DNA from: Lachnospiraceae bacterium | GTDB lineage: Bacteria > Bacillota > Clostridia > Lachnospirales > Lachnospiraceae | Direction of reading: 5' to 3' | Length of the DNA stretch: 64,000 nucleotides | Assembly: GCA_016280395.1 (NCBI GenBank) | Contig: JAEEGQ010000022.1 | Span: 93,128 to 157,127, forward strand | Shown here: positions 52,488 through 62,700 of the stretch, piece by piece | Layout of the letters: each line of letters starts with the position of its first letter | How positions within the stretch are numbered: the stretch's first letter is position 1 | Notes under the pieces: model-generated | What the model was told of the DNA's origin: nothing | The model's input: only the letters and a program-made list of their open reading frames with translations | Databases searched by the model: none | Program-made: the position numbers and the translations under genes

Positions 52488-55022
52488 GTGAAAAAAAGAA
52501 CAGACGCAGTTTCGGACTGGAAGCTGAAAATAACGGGAAACTCCCTGTTAGCGGGGACAGAGGTGCCCTGCCGGGTGCCGGGATCGGTGTATGGCACGCT
52601 GTTAAATGCCGGGCTTATAGATGATCCCTATTACAGAGACAACGAACTGAAGATATTGCCGGTAATGGATAACGATTTTGAATTTGCCGGTATGCTTTCG
52701 ATAACGCGGGAAAACCTTCTTGCTTCCCGCCTTTTTCTTGTATTTGAAGGTATTGATACGGTTGCGGATATTTTCCTTAACGGGAAAAAGCTTGCAAGCG
52801 TTAAAAACATGCACAGGACCTACCTCTTTTCCGTAAAAGACAAGGTCAGGGAAGGGGAGAACAGCCTCAGGATCCTTATAAAATCCCCGACAAGATACAT
52901 AAAAGAGGAGAACAAAAAGGTTTATTGCGGCGGATCATCGGATGCCATGGAAGGCTTTCCGCATCTGAGAAAGGCCCATTGCATGTTCGGATGGGACTGG
53001 GGTCCGAGGATACCGGATGCAGGGCTCTTCAGGCCGGTTTATCTGCTTGAAACGGACAGTGCGGAATTTACGGACATCAGGGTAAAGACTGATACAAAAG
53101 AGGTTTTTGCCGAGTGTCTGGTAAATACTTACGAAGATACGGAATACAGTGTACGCGCTGAGCTTTTTGACCCGGAGGGAAAGAAGGTTGGAGAGGTCTT
53201 CGCAGATGTCCGCAGAGAGGATGCTCAAGTTGATGCCGGTGGGGCCTGCAAAGAATATTCACACAGGGTCGCACTTGGGCCGGTCACGGTTGAAAAGCCG
53301 CGTCTCTGGTGGCCTAACGGCCTTGGCGAGCAGCCGCTTTATACGTTGAGATTAAGCCTCTGTGATCAGGACGGACGTGTCCTTGAGACGGCAGAAAAGC
53401 GCATCGGTCTTAGAACACTTACCGTCAATACCGAGCCGGACAGCTTTGGGCGGTGCTTTGCGCATGAAGTCAACGGAGTTAAGTTTTTTGCCATGGGCGC
53501 GGATTATATACCCGAAGATAACATTTTTTCAAGGATCACAAAGGAGCGCACGGAAAGACTCTTAAAGGATGCGGTCGCGGCCCATCACAATGTCATACGC
53601 GTGTGGGGCGGAGGGTATTATCCGGACGACTTTTTCTTTGATCTTTGTGATGAGCTCGGTCTTGTTGTATGGCAGGATTTCATGTTTGCCTGTGCTTCCT
53701 ACGAGCTGGATGATGAATTCGACAGGGAGATAAGGGCAGAGGTACGTGACAATGTAAGGCGCCTGAGACATCACGCGTCTCTCGGGCTCTGGTGCGGAAA
53801 CAACGAGATGGAGACCCAGACGCTTGACGGGGCCTGGAAGCCGTCCGTTAAACAGAAAGCGGATTATCTTAAGATCTTTGAATATATAATACCGTCTGTG
53901 TTAAAAGAAGAGGATCCGGACAGGTTTTACTGGCCGTCTTCGCCTTCATCGGGCGGCAACTACGATAACCCGTGGGACGAAAACAGGGGTGATACGCATT
54001 ATTGGGCTGTATGGCACGGGAACAGGCCTTTTACGGACTACCGCAAATATCATTTCAGGTATCTTTCGGAGTTCGGATTCCAGTCCTTCCCGGACCTGTC
54101 AACGATAGATAGCTTTACGGAGCCCAAAGACCGCAATGTTTTCTCGCGCGTTATGGAGATGCACCAGAGAAATGCCGCTGCGAACGGGAAAATACTTGAC
54201 TATCTTTCGGCTACATACAGATACCCATATTCCTTCGAAAGATTTGTGTATTTCACGCAGCTCCTTCAGGCCGATGCCATCCGATACGGCGTGGAGCATT
54301 TCAGGAGGAACCGCGGACGCTGCATGGGAACCGTGGTATGGCAGCTTAATGATATATGGCCTGTAAGCTCGTGGTCTTCAATAGATTACTACGGCAACTG
54401 GAAAGCGCTGCACTATACCGAGAAGCGCATGTTTGCCCCTGTGCTGATATCCTGTGAGGAACACGGCGAAACCGACATGCGTCCGTACTGCATCACAGAG
54501 CCCGGGATCAGGGAATTCACGCCTTCCGTGCGGTTCAATGTTTCGAACGAGACCTTTGAGGAGGTCAAAGGCACGGTCATCTTTAAGGCTATGAAGGCAA
54601 ACGGTGAAGCGGTTTCCGGCATCTGCGGCGAGATACCGCTTTGTGTGCCTGCGTTTTCGGCAATCTGGACAGATGCGATAAGCCTGCCAAAGATAAACAT
54701 CTTTGAAGATTATATTTCATTTGCATTTAAAACCAAAACAGGTATAATAAGCAATGGCACGGTTTTGTTTACCGCCCCGAAGCACTTTGAATTCGAAGAT
54801 CCGAAGCTTACGGCTGTGGTCGAAGGCAAAAGGATCAGGGTTACGGCAGAAAAGTTTGCCAAAAACGTGGAGATAAGAAGGTTTGAGGGGACTTCAAAAC
54901 CCGGTGAACGTCTTGTGCTTTCGGACAATTTCTTTGATATGGAACCGGGAACAAGATATATTGATATCGTTGAGGGAGACGTCAAAGAAGGGGAGATAAC
55001 CGTCCAAAGCGTTTTCGGTTGA
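52488..55022 (+). CDS. GH2 beta-mannosidase, cytoplasmic
   Basis: An 844-residue GH2 enzyme. It has an N-terminal galactose-binding-like domain (about 5-190), an immunoglobulin-like domain (about 190-305) and a barrel with acid/base Glu440 (WCGNNEME) and nucleophile Glu528 (YLSEFGFQS), then C-terminal sandwich domains. The WCGNNE motif is characteristic of beta-mannosidases, so it probably trims mannose from beta-mannan or N-glycan core fragments. The GTG at 52488 has GGAGG 6 bases upstream. No signal peptide is present, so oligosaccharides must be imported. The neighbour downstream is a DUF4015 lipoprotein, 37 bases away. Confidence 0.92.
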   Translation: MKKRTDAVSDWKLKITGNSLLAGTEVPCRVPGSVYGTLLNAGLIDDPYYRDNELKILPVMDNDFEFAGMLSITRENLLASRLFLVFEGIDTVADIFLNGKKLASVKNMHRTYLFSVKDKVREGENSLRILIKSPTRYIKEENKKVYCGGSSDAMEGFPHLRKAHCMFGWDWGPRIPDAGLFRPVYLLETDSAEFTDIRVKTDTKEVFAECLVNTYEDTEYSVRAELFDPEGKKVGEVFADVRREDAQVDAGGACKEYSHRVALGPVTVEKPRLWWPNGLGEQPLYTLRLSLCDQDGRVLETAEKRIGLRTLTVNTEPDSFGRCFAHEVNGVKFFAMGADYIPEDNIFSRITKERTERLLKDAVAAHHNVIRVWGGGYYPDDFFFDLCDELGLVVWQDFMFACASYELDDEFDREIRAEVRDNVRRLRHHASLGLWCGNNEMETQTLDGAWKPSVKQKADYLKIFEYIIPSVLKEEDPDRFYWPSSPSSGGNYDNPWDENRGDTHYWAVWHGNRPFTDYRKYHFRYLSEFGFQSFPDLSTIDSFTEPKDRNVFSRVMEMHQRNAAANGKILDYLSATYRYPYSFERFVYFTQLLQADAIRYGVEHFRRNRGRCMGTVVWQLNDIWPVSSWSSIDYYGNWKALHYTEKRMFAPVLISCEEHGETDMRPYCITEPGIREFTPSVRFNVSNETFEEVKGTVIFKAMKANGEAVSGICGEIPLCVPAFSAIWTDAISLPKINIFEDYISFAFKTKTGIISNGTVLFTAPKHFEFEDPKLTAVVEGKRIRVTAEKFAKNVEIRRFEGTSKPGERLVLSDNFFDMEPGTRYIDIVEGDVKEGEITVQSVFG

Positions 55023-55059
55023 CAAAACAGCCTGCAGTATTATAAAAGAGGATAATGAA

Positions 55060-56781
55060 ATGAAAAGCAGTACAAAGAAGCGCTTTACAGCGCTGTTAAT
55101 GACATTTGCCATGATGCTTACGGCCTGCGGCGGAGGTGGCTCGATAATAAGCCCGACACCGCTTCCGACTATGCCGCCCACACCTTCGGCATCGCCAACA
55201 CCTTCGGCTTCCCCGACACCTACCATGTCGCCGACGCCGACTCTGTCCCCGACACCTACGCTGCCGCCGACACCCACATCGACGCCTACCCCTACGCTTT
55301 CACCGACGCCTACACTGTCGCCTACCCCGACATTTACGGCACAGGTTGACACGAAATATTTTAATTACGATCTTTCGGGATATGATACCTGGATGAGCAA
55401 CTGGACAGACACACGCAAGTATGTGAATGCCAAAGGTGTTTATTGCACATCCAACTTCACTATCGGGCAGACAGCCGACAATCAGCGGAAATATGTCCGC
55501 AGGCTTGCCGATCTTATCGACAGGACAGAGCTGAATGCCATTGTCATAGACGTTAAGCATGAGGGCGGCGGGATACTCTATGCGTTTGATTCGGCTGAAG
55601 TAAGAAAATACGGTGCGTGCATGAACACGATCACCATCCTGCCCGAGCTCATTTCCGAACTTCATTCAAGAGGCATATATGTTATCGCTCGTGTTGTATC
55701 CTTTGAGGATCCGGCATTGGCAAAAGTAAGACCCGATCTTGCCCTTTACAACAAGGACGGAAGTTTGTACAAAGACGGCAAGGGATGTCCGTGGGTTTCG
55801 CCTTTTTATCAGGAATGCTGGAAGTATCTTGCAGAAATAGGCAAGGCCTGTGCAGGTATCGGCTTCGATGAAGTCAACTACGATTACATCCGCTTCCCTA
55901 CCGATAATGTGAAAAATATTACTTACAACGGCCTTGATGAGATAATAGGTAAAGATGTTGCCGTAACAGCCGGCGTAAGGTATCTTTGTGAACAGCTCAA
56001 ACCACTCGGGGTCTATGTTTCGGCCGATGTTTACGGAATCGTTATAAAGGGCGGTGTGAACAAGAAGCAGACAGGTCAGGACTATATCGGTCTGTCAAGA
56101 TATCTTGATTACATATGCCCGATGGTATACCCTTCGCACTATGACAGAAGCTGGACAAAGGGCTTTGCTGAAGGTCAGCATCCCGACAAATATCCATACG
56201 AGATCGTGACTATGGCACTCAGGGATTCCGTTAAGAACCTGAAAGCCATTGCTCCTTCGGAGCATTGTGCCGATGTACGGCCGTGGTTACAGGACTTCAC
56301 GGCGGATTATCTCGGAAAGGGTAATTATATTAAATATGACGAGGTCGCTGTCAGAAAAGAGATAGTGGCTACATACAATCAGGGTTATACCGGATGGCTC
56401 CTCTGGAACGCAAGAGGAACATTTACCGAAGGGGCATTTCTTACACCCGAGCAGGAGGCACAGGGGCTTATCTGCCCGCCCGGTGTGAATATAAACGTCA
56501 CGCCGACTCCGGTTCCCGCCACACCTACACCAACGCCGGTGCCCGCAACGCCGACTCCGACCCCGGAGCCTGCGCCCGCAACACCGACTCCGACACCTTC
56601 ACCGGAGCCGGCGACACCTACTCCGACACAGGAACCCGAACCGGCAACACCCACTCCGACACAGGAGCCTGCGCCTGCGACACCTACACCGACAACGGAG
56701 CCTGCAGCACCTACACCCGATCCTTCGGGAACACCTGCAGACCCGACACCCCAGGGAGCAAATTCAGGCTCCGGAGCATAA
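55060..56781 (+). CDS. DUF4015 putative glycoside hydrolase lipoprotein with TPT linkers
   Basis: A 573-residue lipoprotein: the lipobox LTAC with Cys23 is followed by a threonine-proline linker (about 30-92). A TIM-barrel-like domain at about 110-470 belongs to the DUF4015 type ([60 protein letters not shown]). A second long Thr-Pro/Glu-Ala linker forms the C-terminus. Acidic residues in IDVKHEGG and [11 protein letters not shown] are candidates for catalysis, but activity in this family is poorly established. The C-terminal linker has no terminal anchor, so the tail may reach into the wall. A terminator follows. Confidence 0.85.
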   Translation: MKSSTKKRFTALLMTFAMMLTACGGGGSIISPTPLPTMPPTPSASPTPSASPTPTMSPTPTLSPTPTLPPTPTSTPTPTLSPTPTLSPTPTFTAQVDTKYFNYDLSGYDTWMSNWTDTRKYVNAKGVYCTSNFTIGQTADNQRKYVRRLADLIDRTELNAIVIDVKHEGGGILYAFDSAEVRKYGACMNTITILPELISELHSRGIYVIARVVSFEDPALAKVRPDLALYNKDGSLYKDGKGCPWVSPFYQECWKYLAEIGKACAGIGFDEVNYDYIRFPTDNVKNITYNGLDEIIGKDVAVTAGVRYLCEQLKPLGVYVSADVYGIVIKGGVNKKQTGQDYIGLSRYLDYICPMVYPSHYDRSWTKGFAEGQHPDKYPYEIVTMALRDSVKNLKAIAPSEHCADVRPWLQDFTADYLGKGNYIKYDEVAVRKEIVATYNQGYTGWLLWNARGTFTEGAFLTPEQEAQGLICPPGVNINVTPTPVPATPTPTPVPATPTPTPEPAPATPTPTPSPEPATPTPTQEPEPATPTPTQEPAPATPTPTTEPAAPTPDPSGTPADPTPQGANSGSGA

Positions 56782-56788
56782 GAACATT

Positions 56789-56825
56789 GAGTCACCGGGA
56801 AACGACCCCGGTGACTCTTTTTTTT
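56789..56825 (+). terminator. Terminator after the DUF4015 gene
   Basis: The 11-bp perfect stem GAGTCACCGGG/CCCGGTGACTC is followed by T8. Confidence 0.9.
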
Positions 56826-56835
56826 ATTTCCCCCC

Positions 56836-56864
56836 TTGACAATACAAGTATTATTGTATACAAT
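56836..56864 (+). promoter_or_regulatory. Promoter with GntR/FCD-type palindrome overlapping the -10
   Basis: A consensus TTGACA (56836-56841) and TACAAT (56859-56864) are 17 bp apart. The palindrome ATTGTATACAAT (56853-56864) covers the -10, and a second dyad ATACAA-N6-TTGTAT lies within the spacer. The TNGT-ACNA pattern suits FadR/FCD regulators, one of which is encoded at 58408. Confidence 0.65.
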
Positions 56865-56950
56865 TACACAAAATACAGTTTACCGCGTTAAAGTGATAGT
56901 ATGGTGCCGAACCACAGAGTGCATAAAACCGGTAGAAGAGGGAGAAACTC

Positions 56951-58348
56951 ATGAACGCAAGAAAAGTCTATCTGAATGAGCATAATAACCTGCTTGCCCT
57001 TGAAGAACCTATGTATCCTCTTGTAGAGGTTGATGAACCGAATACCTTCAGAAATCTGTTCCCCTACACGGAAATACCCAAGATCGCATTTAATGACCGC
57101 GTTGTTCCTCACAACATGCCGGATGAGATCTGGATCACGGACACAACCTTCAGGGATGGACAGCAGTCCAGGGCCCCTTATACTTCAGAGCAGATAGTAA
57201 CGATATTCGATATGCTTCACAAGCTTGGCGGCCCCAAAGGACTTATCCGCCAGAGCGAGTTCTTCCTGTACAGCAAAAAGGACAGGGATGCGGTTTACAA
57301 GTGCATGGAGCGCGGTTATGAATTTCCCGAGGTTACATCCTGGATACGCGCGAGCAAGAAGGATTTTGAGCTTGTCAGATCACTTGGGATGAAGGAGACG
57401 GGAATCCTTGTTTCCTGCTCGGACTATCACATTTTCTATAAAATGCATATGACGAGAAGACAGGCACTCGATCATTATCTTGGCGTTGTGCGCGAATGCC
57501 TTGAGACAGGCGTTGCGCCGCGCTGCCATCTTGAAGACATTACACGTTCCGACATATACGGCTTTGTTATCCCATTCTGCTTTGAGCTCACAAAGCTTGG
57601 TATCGAGTACGGCATTCCTGTAAAAATCCGTGCCTGTGACACGATGGGATACGGCGTTAATTATCCCGGCGCGGTCATCCCGAGATCTGTGCAGGGCATC
57701 ATATACGGTCTTATGACGCATGCCGGCGTGCCCTCCGAGCTTCTCGAATGGCACGGACACAATGATTTCTACAAAGCTGTGAGCAACTCCACAACTGCAT
57801 GGCTGTATGGTGCCTGCGGCGTAAACACAAGCCTTTTCGGGATCGGCGAGCGTACGGGCAATACCCCGCTTGAGGCTATGGTCTTTGAGTACGCGCAGCT
57901 CCGCGGAACGCTTGACGGCATGGATACGGAGGTCATCACAGAGCTTGCGGAATACTACAAGAATGAGCTCGGATACGATATCCCTCCCAGAACACCTTTT
58001 GTAGGCAAGGATTTCAACGTTACAAGAGCGGGCGTACATGCGGACGGGCTCTTAAAGAACGAGGAGATATACAACATTTTTGATACAGACAAATTCCTCG
58101 ACAGGCCGCCTGTAGTCTCTGTTTCGAACACTTCGGGCCTTGCGGGCATAGCTCACTGGATCAATACCCAGTACAAGCTTGATGAAGAACATAAGCTTGA
58201 CAAGAACAACCCGCTCATCCAGAAGCTGAAAGAGCTGGTTGACAAGGAATATGATGAAGGGCGTGTAACGGTCATGACGGAGAAAGAGCTCTTTGCCATG
58301 ATCAATGAAGAGGCTCCGAAATACGGAGTGGATCTGCCTGTAAGGTAG
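56951..58348 (+). CDS. Re-citrate synthase (HMGL/isopropylmalate-synthase family)
   Basis: A 465-residue enzyme condensing oxaloacetate and acetyl-CoA with Re-face specificity. The sequence closely follows the Clostridium kluyveri type as I remember it. Features include the catalytic loop TDTTFRDGQQ with Arg68/Asp69, GPKGLIRQSEFFLYSKKD, the metal-binding WHGHNDFYKA (His268, His270), ERTGNTPLEA, and NVTRAGVHADGLLKNEEIY, which is diagnostic against ordinary homocitrate or isopropylmalate synthases. It would start the oxidative branch to 2-oxoglutarate for glutamate synthesis in an anaerobe lacking Si-citrate synthase. A GGGAGAAA site precedes the ATG. The GntR gene downstream and the palindrome upstream suggest regulation. 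Confidence 0.88.
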   Translation: MNARKVYLNEHNNLLALEEPMYPLVEVDEPNTFRNLFPYTEIPKIAFNDRVVPHNMPDEIWITDTTFRDGQQSRAPYTSEQIVTIFDMLHKLGGPKGLIRQSEFFLYSKKDRDAVYKCMERGYEFPEVTSWIRASKKDFELVRSLGMKETGILVSCSDYHIFYKMHMTRRQALDHYLGVVRECLETGVAPRCHLEDITRSDIYGFVIPFCFELTKLGIEYGIPVKIRACDTMGYGVNYPGAVIPRSVQGIIYGLMTHAGVPSELLEWHGHNDFYKAVSNSTTAWLYGACGVNTSLFGIGERTGNTPLEAMVFEYAQLRGTLDGMDTEVITELAEYYKNELGYDIPPRTPFVGKDFNVTRAGVHADGLLKNEEIYNIFDTDKFLDRPPVVSVSNTSGLAGIAHWINTQYKLDEEHKLDKNNPLIQKLKELVDKEYDEGRVTVMTEKELFAMINEEAPKYGVDLPVR

Positions 58349-58407
58349 GATAAAGGCAGAAAGGGTTTTGGCGTATTACCGCGGTTTTTTGCGGAAAAGG
58401 AGAACAG

Positions 58408-59070
58408 ATGCAGGATCTAAAGGGTGAAGTTTCGGATAAATATTCGCTTCACGGGCGTGTGTTTAACCGGCTGAGAGAAGATATTATATCCGGGAAATAT
58501 AAGGAAAACGAGGAACTTCGCGAAAGTACCATCGCCGGCGAACTTGGAGTGTCAAGGACACCGGTACGCGAGGCCATCAAACAGCTTGAGCTTGAGGGAC
58601 TAGTAAACGTTATCCCAAACAAAGGGGCTTATGTTACGGGGATCTCCGAAAAGGACATAAGGGATATCTATGTTATCCGTTCGTACCTTGAAGGACTCTG
58701 TGCAAGATGGGCCTGCGAGAAACAGACGGACGACCTCATACTTAAGCTTTCGGAAGTTGTGGATCTGACGGATTTCTACATAGAAAAGGGAAATACGGAT
58801 CAGATACTCGAGCTTGACGACCGCTTTCATGAGCTTTTGTACCAGGCTTCCGGAAGCAAGCGGCTTTATACGCTTTTAAGCGATTTCCACCACTATGTGA
58901 AGCCTATCCGCCAGCAGTCGCTAAGCCGCATTTCGCGGGCTAAGGAGAGCAATGCGGAGCACAGGGCCATCGTTGAGGCTTTTAAGAAGGGTGATGAGGA
59001 GGAAGCCGAACGGCTTGCCCATGAACATATCATCAGGACGATATCAAGCCATATCATGAGGGGACTGTGA
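58408..59070 (+). CDS. GntR-family (FadR/FCD) transcriptional regulator
   Basis: A 220-residue regulator. The N-terminal winged helix-turn-helix (about 10-78) includes ISGKYKENEELRESTIAGEL and SRTPVREAIKQLELEGLV. A C-terminal FCD ligand domain (about 85-215) carries probable metal- or ligand-binding residues in DRFHELLYQASGSKRL and EHRAIVEAFKKGD. It lies 59 bases after the Re-citrate synthase gene in the same direction and probably controls it through the palindrome at 56853-56864. The effector may be an organic acid, which is common for FCD proteins; this is inference. An AAGGAGA site precedes the ATG. Confidence 0.9.
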   Translation: MQDLKGEVSDKYSLHGRVFNRLREDIISGKYKENEELRESTIAGELGVSRTPVREAIKQLELEGLVNVIPNKGAYVTGISEKDIRDIYVIRSYLEGLCARWACEKQTDDLILKLSEVVDLTDFYIEKGNTDQILELDDRFHELLYQASGSKRLYTLLSDFHHYVKPIRQQSLSRISRAKESNAEHRAIVEAFKKGDEEEAERLAHEHIIRTISSHIMRGL

Positions 59071-59134
59071 CACGGCCGAAACGGATATGTAGGCCCTGCC
59101 AGACGGGCCGGGGGCGGGAACATTCGAATATAAC

Positions 59135-59168
59135 GCAAAAGAGCTGATGGTTTAATCCATCAGCTCTT
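59135..59168 (-). terminator. Terminator overlapping the ABC-F stop codon
   Basis: A 12-bp perfect stem (59139-59150 with 59157-59168) includes the last codons of the minus-strand gene. The TAA lies partly in the 6-base loop, and TTTTGCG follows on the minus strand. Confidence 0.7.
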
Positions 59169-61110
59169 CCCATATTTCCATCAGTTCTTCGAGCCGCTTT
59201 TCTATTGCGGCTTTTTTGTCGTTCAGTTCCATCAGTTTATGGTGGTCGGCAGCTACGGAGGGATCCTGGATCTGCTCATCGATTGCGGCATTCTCCGCTT
59301 CAAGATCGTTTATCTCTTTTTCCGTTTTTGTGAGGTCGTTTCTGCGCTTGCGTTCTCTTGCCTGTTCTTCCCTGCGTTTCAGATAATCTGTCTTCTGGTC
59401 GGTATTTACAGCAGGTCCGGCATTTCCGGCGTTTGAACCTCTTTTTGTGCCAAAACCGCTAAACGCAGCTGTGCTTTCGGTGCTTCCGAAAAGCCGCGCA
59501 TTGGTTTCGTCGCGTTTTTCAAGATAATAGTCGTAACCGCCGTTGTAGCGCACGATCCGGCCGTGCGTAAGGTCTAAGACTCCGGTTGCAACGGTGTTTA
59601 CAAAATATCTGTCATGAGAAACGAACAGCACGGTGCCGGAGTAGGAGACGAGGGCTTTCTCGAGCACTTCCTTCGAAACAATGTCCAGATGGTTCGTTGG
59701 CTCATCGAGGATGAGGAGGTTGGCCTCGGAAAGCATGAGCTTTGCAAGCGATACACGGCCGCGCTCACCGCCGGAGAGCTCTTTTACCTGCTTGAAGCAG
59801 TCATCACCGGTAAAGAGAAATGCCGCAAGTGTGCTCCTTATCTCTGTTACGGTCATTAAAGGGTAGTCGTCTTCAAGCTCTTCATAGACGGTCTTTTCAG
59901 GGGAGAGCTTCTGCTGTTCCTGGTCGTAGTAGCCAATATAGACGTTCGTGCCTGTGCGGATATCGCCGGCATCGGCAGTAAGATCGCCGTTGATGATCTT
60001 TAGGAGCGTGGTCTTTCCCGTGCCGTTGCTTCCGAGTATCGCAAGGCGCTCGCCGCGTTTTATCTCGAAGTTGACGTCGTCGAACAGCCTGTTTTCACCG
60101 AAGGCTTTTGCAAGACCGGTCACGGTCATGACATCCCCGCCGCTTTCTATGCAGGGGGTGAGGTGAATCTTCATTTCCGAATCGATCACGACCGGCTTTG
60201 CAAGACGTTCTGTCTTTGCAAGGAGCTTTTCCCTGGATTCGGCGCGTTTTATGGACTTTTCTCGGTTAAAGGAACGGAGCTTTTCGATTATCGCTTCCTG
60301 TCGCTTTATCTCTTCCTGCTGGTTGAGGTAGTGTTTGAGCTCTATTTCACGCAGCTGCTCTTTTTTTGCGGCATAGGCGCTGTAATTGCCTTCAAACGTC
60401 CTTGCCGCAGCATTTTCCAGCTCGATGACCTTTGTAACGGTCTTGTCCATGAAATAACGGTCATGCGAAACTATGAGAACGGCTCCCTTGTAGGAAAGAA
60501 GGTAGCTTTCAAGCCATGTGACGGATTCGATGTCAAGGTGGTTGGTAGGCTCATCGAGCAAGATGAGATCGGGATTCTGCAGGAGCAGACGCCCGAGAGA
60601 CAGCCTTGTGCGCTCGCCGCCGGAGAGGGAGTTGATATGTCTTTCAAAATCTTCTTCACCAAACCCGAGGCCCTTTAAGATGCCGACAACACGGCTTTTG
60701 TAGGCATATCCGTCTTCGCGCTCGAATTCCGCGGTGATGCGTGTGTAGGAAGCGAGAAGCTTTTCAAGTTCGTCTCCGGTCTTCGTGTTCATCTCTGCTT
60801 CAAGGCGGCGTAAGGCCTCCTCGTTTTGAAGGATATCCTCACGGACATGGAGCATCTCATCGTAAACCGTTTTCTCGGATTCGATGTCGCGGTGCTGTGC
60901 AAGGTAGCCGAAGGTTGAACCCTTGGCAAATGTGACATCGCCGGAGTCGGGCTTCATAAGACCTGCTATTATCTTGAGCAGGGTAGTCTTTCCGGCTCCG
61001 TTTATGCCGACAAGAGCGGCCTTTTCGTGTTCGTTTATGAGAAATGTGACATCGGAGAGGATGGTGTCCGTGCCAAAGCTTTTTGATATGTTGTATACGC
61101 TTAGTATCAT
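59152..61110 (-). CDS. ABC-F family ATPase (YdiF/Uup-like ribosome-associated protein)
   Basis: A 652-residue protein with two ABC domains and no membrane segment. Domain 1 has Walker A GINGAGKT at 35-42 and signature LSGGERTRLSLGRLL, followed by a charged linker. Domain 2 has Walker A GSNGTGKT and signature LSGGERGRVSLAKL. The C-terminus (about 575-652) is a predicted coiled coil (RREEQARERKRRNDLTKTEK). ABC-F proteins act on ribosomes in translation or antibiotic protection; which one this is cannot be told. ATG 61110 has AAGGAAAA on the minus strand. An upstream in-frame start at 61152 falls on the promoter. Confidence 0.92.
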   Translation of the reverse strand: MILSVYNISKSFGTDTILSDVTFLINEHEKAALVGINGAGKTTLLKIIAGLMKPDSGDVTFAKGSTFGYLAQHRDIESEKTVYDEMLHVREDILQNEEALRRLEAEMNTKTGDELEKLLASYTRITAEFEREDGYAYKSRVVGILKGLGFGEEDFERHINSLSGGERTRLSLGRLLLQNPDLILLDEPTNHLDIESVTWLESYLLSYKGAVLIVSHDRYFMDKTVTKVIELENAAARTFEGNYSAYAAKKEQLREIELKHYLNQQEEIKRQEAIIEKLRSFNREKSIKRAESREKLLAKTERLAKPVVIDSEMKIHLTPCIESGGDVMTVTGLAKAFGENRLFDDVNFEIKRGERLAILGSNGTGKTTLLKIINGDLTADAGDIRTGTNVYIGYYDQEQQKLSPEKTVYEELEDDYPLMTVTEIRSTLAAFLFTGDDCFKQVKELSGGERGRVSLAKLMLSEANLLILDEPTNHLDIVSKEVLEKALVSYSGTVLFVSHDRYFVNTVATGVLDLTHGRIVRYNGGYDYYLEKRDETNARLFGSTESTAAFSGFGTKRGSNAGNAGPAVNTDQKTDYLKRREEQARERKRRNDLTKTEKEINDLEAENAAIDEQIQDPSVAADHHKLMELNDKKAAIEKRLEELMEIWEELMD

Positions 61111-61142
61111 AATGGCTTTTTCCTTGTTCTGTGTCTTGCGAT

Positions 61143-61171
61143 AGTATAACAACGGAGACGGAAAAAGTCAA
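61143..61171 (-). promoter_or_regulatory. Predicted promoter of the ABC-F gene
   Basis: On the minus strand, TTGACT (61171-61166) and TATACT (61148-61143) are 17 bp apart, leaving a 30-base leader. Confidence 0.6.
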
Positions 61172-61298
61172 TTCTGCTATACAACGGCCCCGGGATATGA
61201 TAAAATAACGGTGTTACAGGTAATGAGCAGGAATAATGATGTATTAACCCGGGGACGGGAGAAGGGAAGGACCGGCGATCTGCCGGCGGTTTGTGTTT

Positions 61299-61712
61299 AT
61301 GGACAGAAAGGAATTGCTGAACGAAGCGAAAGAGGCTATGAAGATGGCGTATACGCCCTATTCACATCACAAGGTTGGCGCTGCGCTCCTGACTGAAGAC
61401 GGAAAGGTGTTCAGGGGCTGCAATGTGGAAAATGCCGCATACGGTCCGACGATATGTGCGGAGCGAACAGCGATCGTAAAGGCCGTGAGTGAGGGTTATA
61501 CAAAGTTTAAGGCTATAGCGATCGTTGGCGGAATGAACGGCATTATCCGGTTTTTCTGCACACCGTGCGGCGTCTGCCGTCAGGTGCTCCGTGAGTTTGT
61601 TGTGCCGGAAACCTTTGAGATATATGTTGAGAACGGTGACGGCGAGATGAAGACCTTCACTCTGGCAGAGCTTCTGCCGGAAAGCTTTGGACCCGAGAAC
61701 CTTTCGGAGTGA
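61299..61712 (+). CDS. cdd: Cytidine deaminase
   Basis: A 137-residue (short, tetrameric type) zinc enzyme converting cytidine to uridine. The motif CAERTA carries zinc ligand Cys53 and proton-shuttle Glu55; PCGVCRQVL carries Cys90 and Cys93. HHKVGAALL and GCNVENAAYGP are also typical. The ribosome site is weak (GGCGG about 10 bases upstream of ATG 61299), and a small CCGGC/GCCGG hairpin lies at 61272-61286, so initiation may be inefficient. A GTG two codons upstream is an alternative. The uridine phosphorylase at 18945 would use its product. Confidence 0.93.
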   Translation: MDRKELLNEAKEAMKMAYTPYSHHKVGAALLTEDGKVFRGCNVENAAYGPTICAERTAIVKAVSEGYTKFKAIAIVGGMNGIIRFFCTPCGVCRQVLREFVVPETFEIYVENGDGEMKTFTLAELLPESFGPENLSE

Positions 61713-61785
61713 TGATCGAGCGGTTAAGGGCTGTGCCTCGCTTTATGCGCGGGAGCCCCGGGACCGTGATACGGAGTATTGCAGT

Positions 61786-62700
61786 ATGAGTATATGTACT
61801 CTTTGCCCGCGCGAATGCCATGCGGACCGCCAAAAGGCGCATGGCTTTTGCGGCGGGACAGACAGGATAAGAATAGCGAGAGCCGCCCTCCATTATTTTG
61901 AAGAACCCTGCATTTCGGGCAGATCGGGTTCGGGGGCGGTCTTTTTTACAGGATGTCCTCTGCGCTGTGTTTTCTGCCAGAACAGGAGCATCGCGCTTTC
62001 GGAGTATGGGGAAGAGGTAAGCCCCGACCGCCTTTGCGACATTTTCTTTGAACTTGAGGCGCAGGGCGCAAACAACATCAACCTTGTTACGCCTACACAC
62101 GAGGCGGAGCACATAATTCCGGTGATGGAAAAAGCAAAAGCAAAGGGGCTTAAGATCCCGTTTGTATATAACACCGGAAGCTATGAGAAAGTCGAGGTTC
62201 TGAAGCGCTTCGAGGGACTTGTTGATGTGTGGCTTCCGGATCTGAAGTACTTTTCTTCGGAGCTTTCTGCAAAATACAGTAATGCGCCCGATTATTTTGA
62301 GGTTGCTTCGAAGGCGATAGCGGAAATGGTGCGGCAGGCCGGAGAGCCTGTGTTTTCTGAAACAGGCCTTATCAGGCGTGGAGTGATAGTGCGGCACCTT
62401 GTGCTTCCCGGCTGTACAAAGGATTCGAAGGATGTTATCCGCTATCTTTATGAGACCTACGGAAATTCGATCTATATCAGTATCATGAACCAGTATACGC
62501 CTGTGATATGCGGAAAGGATGCTGAAAAATACCCGGAGCTCACCAGGCGGGTAACTAAACGTGAGTACGCTAAGGTTGTGGACTACGCAATTGATCTTGG
62601 AGTTGAAAATGCCTATATACAAGAAGGAAAAACCGCAGAAGAAAGCTTTATCCCAGCGTTCGACGGAACAGGGGTCAAAGGAGCGGCTTCGGAAGAATGA
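61786..62700 (+). CDS. Radical SAM protein (PflA-like, COG1313 type)
   Basis: A 304-residue protein. The N-terminus is cysteine-rich (C4, C7, C11, C22: CTLCPREC then FCGG). The radical SAM cluster CPLRCVFC uses Cys57, 61 and 64. PTHEAEHIIP, YNTGSYE, LVDVWLPDLKYFS and RHLVLPGC follow the PflA-activase-like pattern. The substrate is unknown. ATG 61786 (site CGGAG) gives the family N-terminus; the frame extends upstream over the cdd end but lacks a good site. Its last 92 bases overlap the start of the rlmD-like gene in another frame. Confidence 0.85.
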   Translation: MSICTLCPRECHADRQKAHGFCGGTDRIRIARAALHYFEEPCISGRSGSGAVFFTGCPLRCVFCQNRSIALSEYGEEVSPDRLCDIFFELEAQGANNINLVTPTHEAEHIIPVMEKAKAKGLKIPFVYNTGSYEKVEVLKRFEGLVDVWLPDLKYFSSELSAKYSNAPDYFEVASKAIAEMVRQAGEPVFSETGLIRRGVIVRHLVLPGCTKDSKDVIRYLYETYGNSIYISIMNQYTPVICGKDAEKYPELTRRVTKREYAKVVDYAIDLGVENAYIQEGKTAEESFIPAFDGTGVKGAASEE

